Shown here piece after piece: positions 1-7,559 of a stretch of DNA of 35,582 nucleotides; within the stretch, counting starts at the first letter, position 1, and each line of letters begins with the position of its first letter. The notes under the pieces are model-generated. The model did no database searches. It was not told where the DNA came from and saw only the letters and a program-made list of their open reading frames with translations. Source of the stretch: Halomarinibacterium sp041392125 (GTDB lineage: Bacteria; Bacteroidota; Bacteroidia; Flavobacteriales; Flavobacteriaceae); NCBI GenBank assembly GCA_041392125.1, contig JAWKMR010000015.1, positions 1 to 35,582 on the forward strand, read 5' to 3'. The translations under genes were made by a program, and so were the position numbers.

Positions 1-929
1 TTTTCAGCACCAGTAAACACCACTTTACCTTTAGCCATGGCTTCTAAAGCATTGTATCCCTGATCCCAAGACAATACTTGGTCTAAAACAATGTGTGCCT
101 TATTGTAAAGTGAAATGTATTCTTCATAGGGGATGTTTTCTGAAATAATAACAGAAATACGACCTTCATATTTTTTTTGAAGAATGTTTAATGCCTCTTC
201 AAAATACTCAATACCTTTAGTGTGATAATTGTTTCTGTTAATTCCTAAAAAAATAATAGTTGTATCACTTTTTTGAAATGGTATAGGTTCAATTTTATCC
301 GTATTTATAGGATTGGGGATTAGTCCTATATACTTTGGATTTCCTTGTAACGGTATATGATAATCGAGGTCTGAAGCAATAATTCCGTGCAATAAAGATT
401 GAATTTTTTTGTGTAAATCTTTAAAATCTGAACTTTGGTATTTTAAAGCAAATTCATAGTTTTCTTTGTTTACTTTTCCCTCTTTTAACCCTTGTAAAAT
501 ATGATATTTTGAATGGTATGAAAGTAAAAATTGTAACACCATATAGTCAACACCACACGATAGCAGAAATAGTTTTTTATTGTGTTTTTTTAGAAACTGA
601 ATAATCTCCAGTTCATGTTTTGGAGAAATGCCTAGGGGGCTTTCATTTATTAACTGTACAACATCATACCCTTTTAATTTTTCGGCATATTTAAAAAATT
701 GTGATCTTATATTTTTTGAGGTAATATCATTTTTAAAAAAGCGGTACAGTATTACTTTTATTTTTTTTAAAAAACCTTGTTCAAAGTTTCTTGTAAAAAG
801 TATATCTGCCGGGAATTGCTTAAAATAATCGCCTGTAGAAACCAATACTACGTCGTGACCCAATAACAGCAAACCTTCTTTTAAAGAATTGTGCAATCTG
901 CTATATTCACCCACAAGTAGTATCTTCAT
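1..929 (-). CDS. Glycosyltransferase, GT4-like (C-terminus outside window)
   Basis: This is a partial gene read on the minus strand from the ATG at 929-927; the reading frame is still open at base 1, so the C-terminus is missing. The protein begins MKILLVGEYSRLHNSLKEG, a typical first beta-strand and glycine-rich loop of a GT-B fold. The last visible part reads GYNALEAMAKGKVVFTGAE, which resembles the donor-sugar binding segment of GT4 enzymes with its E-x7-E-type arrangement. By family knowledge it would transfer a sugar from a nucleotide-sugar to a growing surface glycan in the cytoplasm. The sugar and linkage cannot be told. It is divergent from the next glycosyltransferase, with 42 bases between the start codons, and lies at the edge of a polysaccharide locus. 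Confidence 0.8.
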   Translation of the reverse strand, partial: MKILLVGEYSRLHNSLKEGLLLLGHDVVLVSTGDYFKQFPADILFTRNFEQGFLKKIKVILYRFFKNDITSKNIRSQFFKYAEKLKGYDVVQLINESPLGISPKHELEIIQFLKKHNKKLFLLSCGVDYMVLQFLLSYHSKYHILQGLKEGKVNKENYEFALKYQSSDFKDLHKKIQSLLHGIIASDLDYHIPLQGNPKYIGLIPNPINTDKIEPIPFQKSDTTIIFLGINRNNYHTKGIEYFEEALNILQKKYEGRISVIISENIPYEEYISLYNKAHIVLDQVLSWDQGYNALEAMAKGKVVFTGAE

Positions 930-937
930 ATTTGCAT

Positions 938-945
938 TATATTTG
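938..945 (+). promoter_or_regulatory. Putative -7 box (TATATTTG) for the 972 gene
   Basis: TATATTTG matches the Bacteroidota -7 consensus TAnnTTTG exactly and lies 27 bases before the ATG at 972. No convincing -33 TTG is seen. Such 8-mers occur by chance in AT-rich DNA, so the support is mainly its position. Confidence 0.45.
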
Positions 946-954
946 CTTATATCC

Positions 955-962
955 CAAAAATA
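955..962 (-). promoter_or_regulatory. Putative -7 box for the minus-strand gene at 929
   Basis: The plus-strand sequence CAAAAATA is TATTTTTG on the minus strand, an exact TAnnTTTG match, 26 bases before the ATG at 929. Together with the box at 938-945 it would place both start sites near 950, in a 42-base divergent intergenic region. Confidence 0.45.
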
Positions 963-971
963 CTATAATTC

Positions 972-2081
972 ATGACAATTGATGTGACACAAAAAAAATA
1001 TAAACTATGTCTTGTCAATACATCCTTAGCAAAAGGAGGAGCAGAGCGTTCTGCGGCGATGTTATCTCAAATGTTACATCAAGAAGGTCATGAAGTAAAT
1101 TTGGTAGTATTGAATGATGAAATTGATTTTGAATATAAAGGAGAATTATTCAATTTGGGAACATTTAAAAACAAAGGGGACAATTCTTTCAATAGAATCA
1201 TGCGTTTTATTAAACTGCGGCAATTTTTCAAGAAAAAAAAATTCGATTTTATTATAGATCATCGCCCTAAGAATAGTATTCTGAAAGAATTATTTTATAA
1301 AAACTACCTGTACAAAGGGAATAAAACCATTTATGTATATCATACTTCAAAAATTGAGAATACCGTAACAAAATTTCCAAAGTTATTCCAACGGTTTTGT
1401 GCTAATAACTTTGCCAATGTTGCAGTTTCAAAGTACATTGAAAATAACATTTTAAAAAAGTATTCCTTACCTAATACCCATACAATTGAAAATCCATTTT
1501 ATAATAATTGGCCAGGAGATGAAATGGTTTTACCAAAGCTATTCGTAGGCAAAAAATACATACTTGCTTATGGAAGACTGGTGGACGAAATTAAGGATTA
1601 TCGTTTTTTACTAAACGCCTATAAAGCTTCGGAGTTGTTTCTAAACGAAATTTTTCTGGTCATTTTAGGTGATGGACCAGATAAGGAACTCCTGGAAAGC
1701 GAAATAAAATTATTACAATTAGAGCATTTTGTGCATCTTTTGCCTTTTGTAAAAAATCCCAAAAGTATTATTGAAAATGCCCAATTTGTAACACTTACCA
1801 GTAAATATGAAGGATTTCCTATGGTATTAATCGAGTCTCTTTCTTTGGGAACTCCGGTAGTTTCTTTGGATATTATTTCGGGTCCCAATGAAATAATACA
1901 GCATGAAAAAAATGGTCTTTTGGTTCCTGAAAGAGATATTAACTTATTTTCCAGAGCTATGCAACGCCTTATTTTTGATAAACATTTACAGGAAAAATGT
2001 AAGCTTGAGGCTGAAAATTCGGTAACAAGTTTTACTTTTAAAGAAACGATTAAAAAATGGCAACTAATTTTATTGCAATGA
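972..2081 (+). CDS. Glycosyltransferase family 4 protein
   Basis: The 369-residue protein has the two halves of a GT-B enzyme. The N-terminal half carries the loop SLAKGGAERSA (residues 18-28). The C-terminal half carries GRLVDEIKD (201-209), ILGDGPDKELLE (231-242) and an E-x7-E motif (E280 in EGFPM to E288), which bind the nucleotide-sugar in GT4 enzymes. The length is normal for the family. There is no signal peptide, as expected for a cytoplasmic enzyme working on a lipid-linked glycan at the inner membrane. Its stop codon overlaps the likely ATG of the next gene (ATGA at 2078-2081), so the two are probably translationally coupled. Donor and acceptor sugars cannot be inferred. Confidence 0.9.
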   Translation: MTIDVTQKKYKLCLVNTSLAKGGAERSAAMLSQMLHQEGHEVNLVVLNDEIDFEYKGELFNLGTFKNKGDNSFNRIMRFIKLRQFFKKKKFDFIIDHRPKNSILKELFYKNYLYKGNKTIYVYHTSKIENTVTKFPKLFQRFCANNFANVAVSKYIENNILKKYSLPNTHTIENPFYNNWPGDEMVLPKLFVGKKYILAYGRLVDEIKDYRFLLNAYKASELFLNEIFLVILGDGPDKELLESEIKLLQLEHFVHLLPFVKNPKSIIENAQFVTLTSKYEGFPMVLIESLSLGTPVVSLDIISGPNEIIQHEKNGLLVPERDINLFSRAMQRLIFDKHLQEKCKLEAENSVTSFTFKETIKKWQLILLQ

Positions 2082-2509
2082 AAGATATTTCCGTTTCGCA
2101 CGCGCGATTAATAGACATTCCTAAAATAGCTTCCGAAGAGGGCCTTGGAAATTTATCGGTAGTTGAAAAAGATTTAATTCCTTTTGCCATTAAACGGGTA
2201 TACTATTTGTACGATGTACCTTCCAATGCTACTCGCGGGGGTCACGCGCACAAACAATTGCAACAATTTTTAGTGGCGGTAAGTGGTAGTTTTGATGTCG
2301 TATTAGACGATGGTAACATCCGAAAAACGGTTCACCTTAATAGACCCTATATAGGGCTATATATCCCCAATGGATTGTGGCGAGAATTGGAAAATTTTTC
2401 TTCCGGTGCCGTTTGTGTTTCTATGGTTAGTGACAATTATGAGGAAGAAGATTATATAAGAAATTTTGAAGAATTTAAATTAACTAAAGGCGGAAACCTT
2501 AATCTTTAA
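2078..2509 (+). CDS. WxcM/FdtA-type sugar 3,4-ketoisomerase (cupin)
   Basis: The 143-residue protein resembles FdtA/QdtA, which convert dTDP-4-keto-6-deoxyglucose to the 3-keto isomer on the way to 3-amino-3,6-dideoxy sugars. The cupin motif RGGHAHKQLQQ (residues 53-63) carries the two histidines (H56, H58) that match the catalytic pair of FdtA. The segment from PYIGLYIPNGLWREL to the end is typical of the WxcM-like domain. An in-frame ATG exists at 2057, but the ATG at 2078 forms an ATGA overlap with the preceding stop and gives the normal N-terminus, so I chose it. The 3' end overlaps the convergent glycosyltransferase by 30 bases. The partner aminotransferase and acetyltransferase are not in the window. 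Exact product specificity is unproven. Confidence 0.87.
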   Translation: MKDISVSHARLIDIPKIASEEGLGNLSVVEKDLIPFAIKRVYYLYDVPSNATRGGHAHKQLQQFLVAVSGSFDVVLDDGNIRKTVHLNRPYIGLYIPNGLWRELENFSSGAVCVSMVSDNYEEEDYIRNFEEFKLTKGGNLNL

Positions 2510-3436
2510 TAGTTCTAACATTTTTTTTAACCCTACTACTAATTTTAGAAAAGGAGCCGGGAGCCATAATAGTGTTTTTTGAAATCCACTTAAATTTTTT
2601 AAATTAATTTTAGATTGAAATATTTTCGCAGTTTTTAAATCTCCTGCCAATCTATATTTTAGTGTTACTGAAAATCTATTTATATCTAAATACTGTTTTA
2701 AGTAGGGTTGAAACTTTGTTATTTCTTCATATTTATCGAAATCCATAAACCTACGTTGTAAGGTGTTTGAGTGTGAGATTCGATTACTTCCATCCAACAT
2801 GTGTCTCGCCGTGATTGCTTTTGAAAATGCAAGCGGTGCCTCCAAAGCTGCTCTTAACCATAAATCGGTATCTTCTCCTGCTCCCATGGTTATGGCAGGG
2901 TCAAAACCGTGTAGTTTTTCAAAAAAGCTTTTCTTAAAACAAACCGCAGAGGTCCATGCCAAGGCATCGGTAATACTATACTCAAAATAATTTTCTACAG
3001 AAACAAAACACGGATCCTTTTCTTTTAACAATGGCGTTTGCATGGGAGTAATAAAGTTTTTTCTGTGCTGTTTTTCATAGGCAACAGCATACCATAGGTG
3101 GTCCGGAAAATGACTTATTAAACTATGCATATTTTCAAGGTGGTTAGGATACCAATAATCGTCTGCATCCAAAAAAACAATATGTTTTGCTCTCGCTTTA
3201 GTAACGGCAAGATTTCGGGTTTTAGCAACACCTTCATTCTCTTTTGAAAAGATGAGAACTCTAGTATCGTTTACAGTTTTAGCAACGGCAAGGCTGTTAT
3301 CTTTTGAGCCGTCATCCATAACAATTACTTCAAAATCTGAAAAAGATTGGTTTAATAGACTTTGAAGTGTCTGTAGAATATCCTTTTCTTTATTATACAG
3401 AGGAATAATTACGGAAAAATTTGGGCTGTCATTCAT
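2480..3436 (-). CDS. Glycosyltransferase family 2 protein
   Basis: The 318-residue protein has a standard GT-A fold start: SVIIPLYNKE (residues 8-17), MDDGS (40-44) and the metal-binding DxD-type motif in FLDADDYW (88-95). The N-terminal 200 residues fit the GT2 catalytic domain; the C-terminal 100 residues are basic and unassigned. It likely adds one sugar to a surface polysaccharide at the cytoplasmic face of the inner membrane. It begins inside the last codons of the upstream GT2 gene (8-base overlap, 3429-3436), so the two form one minus-strand operon. It ends by overlapping the convergent WxcM-like gene by 30 bases. Confidence 0.9.
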   Translation of the reverse strand: MNDSPNFSVIIPLYNKEKDILQTLQSLLNQSFSDFEVIVMDDGSKDNSLAVAKTVNDTRVLIFSKENEGVAKTRNLAVTKARAKHIVFLDADDYWYPNHLENMHSLISHFPDHLWYAVAYEKQHRKNFITPMQTPLLKEKDPCFVSVENYFEYSITDALAWTSAVCFKKSFFEKLHGFDPAITMGAGEDTDLWLRAALEAPLAFSKAITARHMLDGSNRISHSNTLQRRFMDFDKYEEITKFQPYLKQYLDINRFSVTLKYRLAGDLKTAKIFQSKINLKNLSGFQKTLLWLPAPFLKLVVGLKKMLELLKIKVSAFS

Positions 3437-4316
3437 TCTTAATACTTATATAATGGTGCAGCCTGTAAAGATCGAACAGAAAGAGACTGGGATGATTGGA
3501 TAGTAGATTTATTTTCATAGGTTTTTTAAAGATACCTAATATCCAATAAGTGAAAACGTGGAGACCATTTTTCTTCAATATTTTATATGTCTTTTGAATT
3601 TTTGTTAAGTTGCCCGGTAAATCTTTGCTTTTTTCAAGAGCTACTAAACTTTCTACTGCCGTAAGAGATTTTTTTAAAAAGACTTGATTGCTTTCAAGTC
3701 CCAAATGTATCACCGGATTATCAATGTGTAATACTTTTATACCTAACTTCATAATATTTGAAGATAGCAATAAATCGTCCCCATAAAAATTATGAGTAAC
3801 GGTATTGATTTTCTGAAAGATCTCTTTTTTAATAAGTAAGTTGGCAGATACTATAATATTGTTTTCCTTATTTCTTTGCACCGGAGTTTTTTCTTCTCTC
3901 CCAATTCCATATTTATATCGCAAGATTTTATCCTTTTCAGGCTTACTTCTTTGATATAAAACACCCCCGGCAGCAATGACCACATTATTTTTTAAGTTCT
4001 CTAAGTATTTTTTTAAATAAAAAATATCCGCAGGCATTACATCTGCATCGAGAAATAATAAATAATCGTAAGAGGCAGTTTTTGCCAAAAATCCACGAGC
4101 GGCAGATCTGCCTTTATTTTCTTTAAAAGTAATTAACTTTGTATGTGATAAATTTTGAAGAAGGCTTTGGTTTGTTAACTGCTTTTCAGACCCATCATCA
4201 ACCACCACTATTTCAAAAGGAACATTCAATAAACTTGCCTGTGTATGGATTTCCTTTACCAAAGGGTAAACATTATAATTGTAGGTGGGAATAAGAATGG
4301 AAATAGGCGTATTCAT
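3429..4316 (-). CDS. Glycosyltransferase family 2 protein
   Basis: The 295-residue protein has the GT2 motifs ISILIPTYNYNVYPL (residues 5-19), VVVDDGS (37-43) and the DxD motif in FLDADVMP (88-95). GDDLLLS further on matches the acceptor-side ED/DD region of GT2 enzymes. It has no signal peptide or clear membrane segment. It is first in a two-gene minus-strand operon and overlaps the next GT2 gene by 8 bases. A CAAAAATA sequence at 4322-4329 is a TAnnTTTG box on the minus strand but sits so close to the ATG that the transcript would be nearly leaderless, so I do not call it a firm promoter. Confidence 0.9.
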   Translation of the reverse strand: MNTPISILIPTYNYNVYPLVKEIHTQASLLNVPFEIVVVDDGSEKQLTNQSLLQNLSHTKLITFKENKGRSAARGFLAKTASYDYLLFLDADVMPADIFYLKKYLENLKNNVVIAAGGVLYQRSKPEKDKILRYKYGIGREEKTPVQRNKENNIIVSANLLIKKEIFQKINTVTHNFYGDDLLLSSNIMKLGIKVLHIDNPVIHLGLESNQVFLKKSLTAVESLVALEKSKDLPGNLTKIQKTYKILKKNGLHVFTYWILGIFKKPMKINLLSNHPSLFLFDLYRLHHYISIKNE

Positions 4317-4460
4317 CTTCGCAAAAATAACGAAACTAAGCGGGTATAAAACGTTCCTGTTTACTTTTTATAATTACTTTTAATGTATAGTAATTCTGAA
4401 AATTATCATTTGGCAATTTATAAGGAATGTTCGTAGATTGCATCAATTTCAAGCCTAAAG

Positions 4461-5882
4461 ATGCTTTTTAATACAATAGACTTCGGCATTTTTCTTCCCA
4501 TAGTACTGTTACTCTATTGGACGGTTTTTCGACATTCATTGAAATGGCAAAACCTTTTCCTAGTTGTTGTAAGTTATATTTTTTATGCCTTTTGGGACTG
4601 GCGGTTTTTAACGCTCATATTTGTAAGTTCTTTAGTCGATTTTACCGTTGGTAAAGCATTGGCGAAAACTCAAGTACCCTCAAAAAGAAAGCTTTTGCTT
4701 TACATAAGCCTCGTTTTTAACTTGGGTTTGCTTGTTGTTTTTAAATATTTCAATTTTTTTGTTGAAACCTTTATTGAAACCTTCTCTTTATTAGGAACTT
4801 CCTTTAATAAAACCAGTTGGAATATCCTCTTGCCGGTTGGAATAAGCTTCTATACGTTTCAGACGATGAGTTACACGATAGATATTTATAGAGGCAAACT
4901 AAAATCTACTCAAAATTTTGTGGCTTTTTTTGCCTTTGTTTCCTTTTTTCCACAACTCGTGGCAGGACCCATTGAAAGAGCTTCTCATTTATTGTCTCAA
5001 TTTGAAACAAAAAGAGTCTTTAATTACCAAAAAAATGTTGATGGGCTACGATTGATTTTAGGAGGACTCTTCAAGAAAATGGTGATTGCAGACAATTGTG
5101 CCCTTTATGTAAATAGTATTTTTGAAGATTATCAAATCCATTCGGGAAGTACTTTACTGGTAGGAGCTATTTTCTTTGCTTTTCAAATTTATGGAGACTT
5201 TTCCGGCTATAGCGATATTGCTATTGGGAGTGCCAGGTTAATGGGGTTCGATTTAATGAAAAATTTTCATTATCCCTATTTGGCTCAAAATCTCTCCGAT
5301 TTTTGGCGTAGGTGGCACATTTCTTTATCTACTTGGTTTAGAGACTATGTGTACATCCCGCTGGGTGGAAATAAGGTTTCTAAACCCAAACAGATAATCA
5401 ATATTTTTATTGTTTTTATGGTAAGTGGCCTCTGGCATGGCGCCAACAGTACTTTTGTTATTTGGGGTTTTATTCATGCACTCTTTGTACTTCCGGCAAT
5501 ATTTTTCTTAAGGAAGCAGCCTCCACTACCTGCGTTTAGAAAAAAAGGATTTTTACGGAGTCTACTCAATATTGGAAGTACCTTTTTTGTGGTTGTATTG
5601 GCGTGGATTTTTTTTAGATCGGAGACCATAACAGACGCTTTTCAATACCTAAAGATTGTATTTTCTAGTTCTTTACTTACCATGCCTTATGTATCGAGGT
5701 TATCTTTGTTCCTTTTATTGGTTTTTATGGTTTTGGAGTGGCTTCAAAGAGGTAGGGAACATATTTTGGATATAGGGTTTATAAAACCGAAAGCAGTACG
5801 GTATATTATATATTATACAGTTTTGTTTGCCATTTTTTACTTTGCAGGAAATCTGCAACCGTTTATTTATTTTCAGTTTTAG
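4461..5882 (+). CDS. MBOAT family O-acyltransferase (AlgI-like)
   Basis: The 473-residue polytopic membrane protein matches the MBOAT family of alginate O-acetylation AlgI and teichoic-acid DltB. The conserved block FWRRWHISLSTWFRDY (residues 281-296) is followed by YIPLGG and by VSGLWHGAN with the invariant histidine H326. It probably passes an acyl group, usually acetyl, across the inner membrane for modification of an exported polysaccharide. The next gene starts 2 bases after the stop and encodes an SGNH-like protein, the usual partner that places the acyl group on the glycan. The position beside glycosyltransferases fits this. Family assignment is secure; the substrate is inferred. Confidence 0.93.
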   Translation: MLFNTIDFGIFLPIVLLLYWTVFRHSLKWQNLFLVVVSYIFYAFWDWRFLTLIFVSSLVDFTVGKALAKTQVPSKRKLLLYISLVFNLGLLVVFKYFNFFVETFIETFSLLGTSFNKTSWNILLPVGISFYTFQTMSYTIDIYRGKLKSTQNFVAFFAFVSFFPQLVAGPIERASHLLSQFETKRVFNYQKNVDGLRLILGGLFKKMVIADNCALYVNSIFEDYQIHSGSTLLVGAIFFAFQIYGDFSGYSDIAIGSARLMGFDLMKNFHYPYLAQNLSDFWRRWHISLSTWFRDYVYIPLGGNKVSKPKQIINIFIVFMVSGLWHGANSTFVIWGFIHALFVLPAIFFLRKQPPLPAFRKKGFLRSLLNIGSTFFVVVLAWIFFRSETITDAFQYLKIVFSSSLLTMPYVSRLSLFLLLVFMVLEWLQRGREHILDIGFIKPKAVRYIIYYTVLFAIFYFAGNLQPFIYFQF

Positions 5883-5884
5883 GA

Positions 5885-6808
5885 ATGAAAAGTTTTTATA
5901 AAAAAATAATGTGGTTTCTTTTTCCGGTGGTTCTGGTAACTGTGGGGTTGGAAATTTTTTATCAAACTACCGAAACAAATTATTCCTTTAAAACCAAACA
6001 AATAACTGCTGAATATAAAGATGCTGAAATTTTGCTTTTCGGAAATTCTCATGCGTTCTACGGTTTAGATCCAACCTATTTTTCAAAACGAACTTTCAAT
6101 ATTGCCAATATAAGTCAAAGTCTGTATTTTGATGAATTATTGTTTGAAAAACACCAACCTAATTTACCTAATTTAAAAGCGGTGGTTTTTACTATTAGTT
6201 ACTTTAGTCTTTCCCAGGAAGATAATACTTCCGAAGATACTTGGCGAAAATATTTTTACCACCAACAAATGGATTTGGACGTGCCTATTATTTCAGAATT
6301 TGATATGCGAAACTATAGCTTGGCATTGGCAAGGCGGTTTAATAAATCGGTGGCATTGGTAGATACATTTTTCAGGGAAGGAACCATTGTAAGTTGCTAT
6401 CCCAATGGTTATGGGATGCAAGATGAAAAAGATATGGTAGAAAGCAAAGAAGCAATAACACCTATCATTGTAAAGAAACATGAAGATGGGCTCACGGATT
6501 TTTCTACCAACCAAGCCCGACTTGAACGGATAATTAAAAAGTGTAAAGAAGAAAATATTAAGGTTTTTTTGGTTGAAATGCCGGTCTTTAAAAACTATTA
6601 CGAAGCCTTAAACCCTAAAAAAGTGACCAAGATTGTGGAGACACTCTCTGCTCTTGAAGCGTCGCATGAAAATGTGTTTTATTATAATTTTTCACAAGAT
6701 CCTTATTTTCAAGAAGAAGATTTACGTGATGCAGATCACCTTACCAATGAAGGTGCAAAAAAATGTAGTGTCCTGTTAAATAGTAAAGTTGAAGAAAAAC
6801 TCCGTTAA
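5885..6808 (+). CDS. SGNH-like periplasmic protein, MBOAT partner
   Basis: The 307-residue protein has one N-terminal membrane segment or uncleaved signal (about residues 8-24) followed by a soluble domain. ILLFGNSHAFYGLDP places a candidate nucleophile S55 in a GxS-type block I. DADHLTNEGAK near the C-terminus supplies D282 and H285, the DxxH block V of SGNH hydrolases. Similar membrane-anchored SGNH proteins are encoded beside MBOAT genes (DltD and AlgJ/AlgX-like pairs) and carry out the final acyl transfer in the periplasm. The 2-base spacing from the MBOAT gene supports one operon. The gene overlaps the convergent ftsE-like gene by 4 bases. The function is inferred from motif and context rather than from a clear full-length match. 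Confidence 0.72.
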   Translation: MKSFYKKIMWFLFPVVLVTVGLEIFYQTTETNYSFKTKQITAEYKDAEILLFGNSHAFYGLDPTYFSKRTFNIANISQSLYFDELLFEKHQPNLPNLKAVVFTISYFSLSQEDNTSEDTWRKYFYHQQMDLDVPIISEFDMRNYSLALARRFNKSVALVDTFFREGTIVSCYPNGYGMQDEKDMVESKEAITPIIVKKHEDGLTDFSTNQARLERIIKKCKEENIKVFLVEMPVFKNYYEALNPKKVTKIVETLSALEASHENVFYYNFSQDPYFQEEDLRDADHLTNEGAKKCSVLLNSKVEEKLR

Positions 6809-7488
6809 ACGGTTTTTTGCACTACTTCAAAAATCTGATTTTCATCACATTTTAGCGTTTTTGAAGGATATTTTAGCAGCAATGCGTAGTCATGAGTAGC
6901 CATTAAAATGGTATTTCCGTTTTTATTAATTTCTTGAAGCACTTGCATTACTTCCACACTGGTTTGGGGGTCCAGATTTCCAGTCGGTTCATCAGCTAAA
7001 ATAAGTTCGGGGTCGTTTAACAAAGCTCTTGCAATTCCTACCCGTTGTTGTTCCCCGCCGGAAAGTTGATAGGGATATTTGAAACTTTTGGTCTTCATCC
7101 CAACTTTGTCTAAGACTACATCAATTTTGGTGTCCATCGCTGCTTTATCTTTCCATCCGGTGGCGTTAAGTACAAAAAGTAAATTGTCTTTTACCGTGCG
7201 ATCATTCAGTAATTTAAAATCCTGAAAAACCACTCCCAATTTTCTTCGTAAAAAGGGGATATCTTTTTCTTTTAATGAGGGTAAATCAAAGCCTACAATC
7301 TTTCCTTCTCCTTTTTCAAGGGGTAAATCGCCATAAAGGGTTTTCATAAAACTACTTTTTCCACTTCCTGTTTTACCTATGAGATAGACAAATTCACCCT
7401 TTTCGATGGTAACTGAAACATCACTAAGTATTAAATTTTCTCTTTGAAAAATGGAGGCGTTTTTAAGTTCTAGAACAGCTTCTGGCAT
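6805..7488 (-). CDS. ftsE: Cell division ATP-binding protein FtsE
   Basis: The 227-residue ABC ATPase has Walker A GKTGSGKS (residues 38-45), the Q-loop in VVFQDFKLL, signature LSGGEQQR (142-149), Walker B LILADE (162-167) and the switch histidine H199. The segment from FLRRKLGVVFQDFKLL is characteristic of FtsE, which with FtsX controls septal peptidoglycan hydrolases at the inner membrane. No ftsX is adjacent; in flavobacteria the two genes are often apart. The permease at 21259 is of the LolC/E type rather than FtsX. A generic LolD/MacB-type ATPase is the main alternative. A seven-base variant box TACTTTG lies about 30 bases upstream on the minus strand. Confidence 0.87.
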   Translation of the reverse strand: MPEAVLELKNASIFQRENLILSDVSVTIEKGEFVYLIGKTGSGKSSFMKTLYGDLPLEKGEGKIVGFDLPSLKEKDIPFLRRKLGVVFQDFKLLNDRTVKDNLLFVLNATGWKDKAAMDTKIDVVLDKVGMKTKSFKYPYQLSGGEQQRVGIARALLNDPELILADEPTGNLDPQTSVEVMQVLQEINKNGNTILMATHDYALLLKYPSKTLKCDENQIFEVVQKTV

Positions 7489-7559
7489 GGTAATTTAAAA
7501 TTTAAGTAAAGGTAATGCAAAGTATGCCGAAATAAAAGTAGCAAAATAGTATTCCTCCA

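Noticed and set aside
1619..2101. 160-residue minus-strand frame opposite the GT4 gene
   Set aside because: It is the antisense of a clear GT4 gene and has no domain pattern; its amino-acid mix is that of a shadow frame.
4322..4329. Minus-strand -7-like box before the GT2 gene at 4316
   Set aside because: CAAAAATA is a perfect TAnnTTTG on the minus strand, but a start site there would fall on or inside the ATG. It may be chance or a leaderless transcript, so it is not listed as a promoter.
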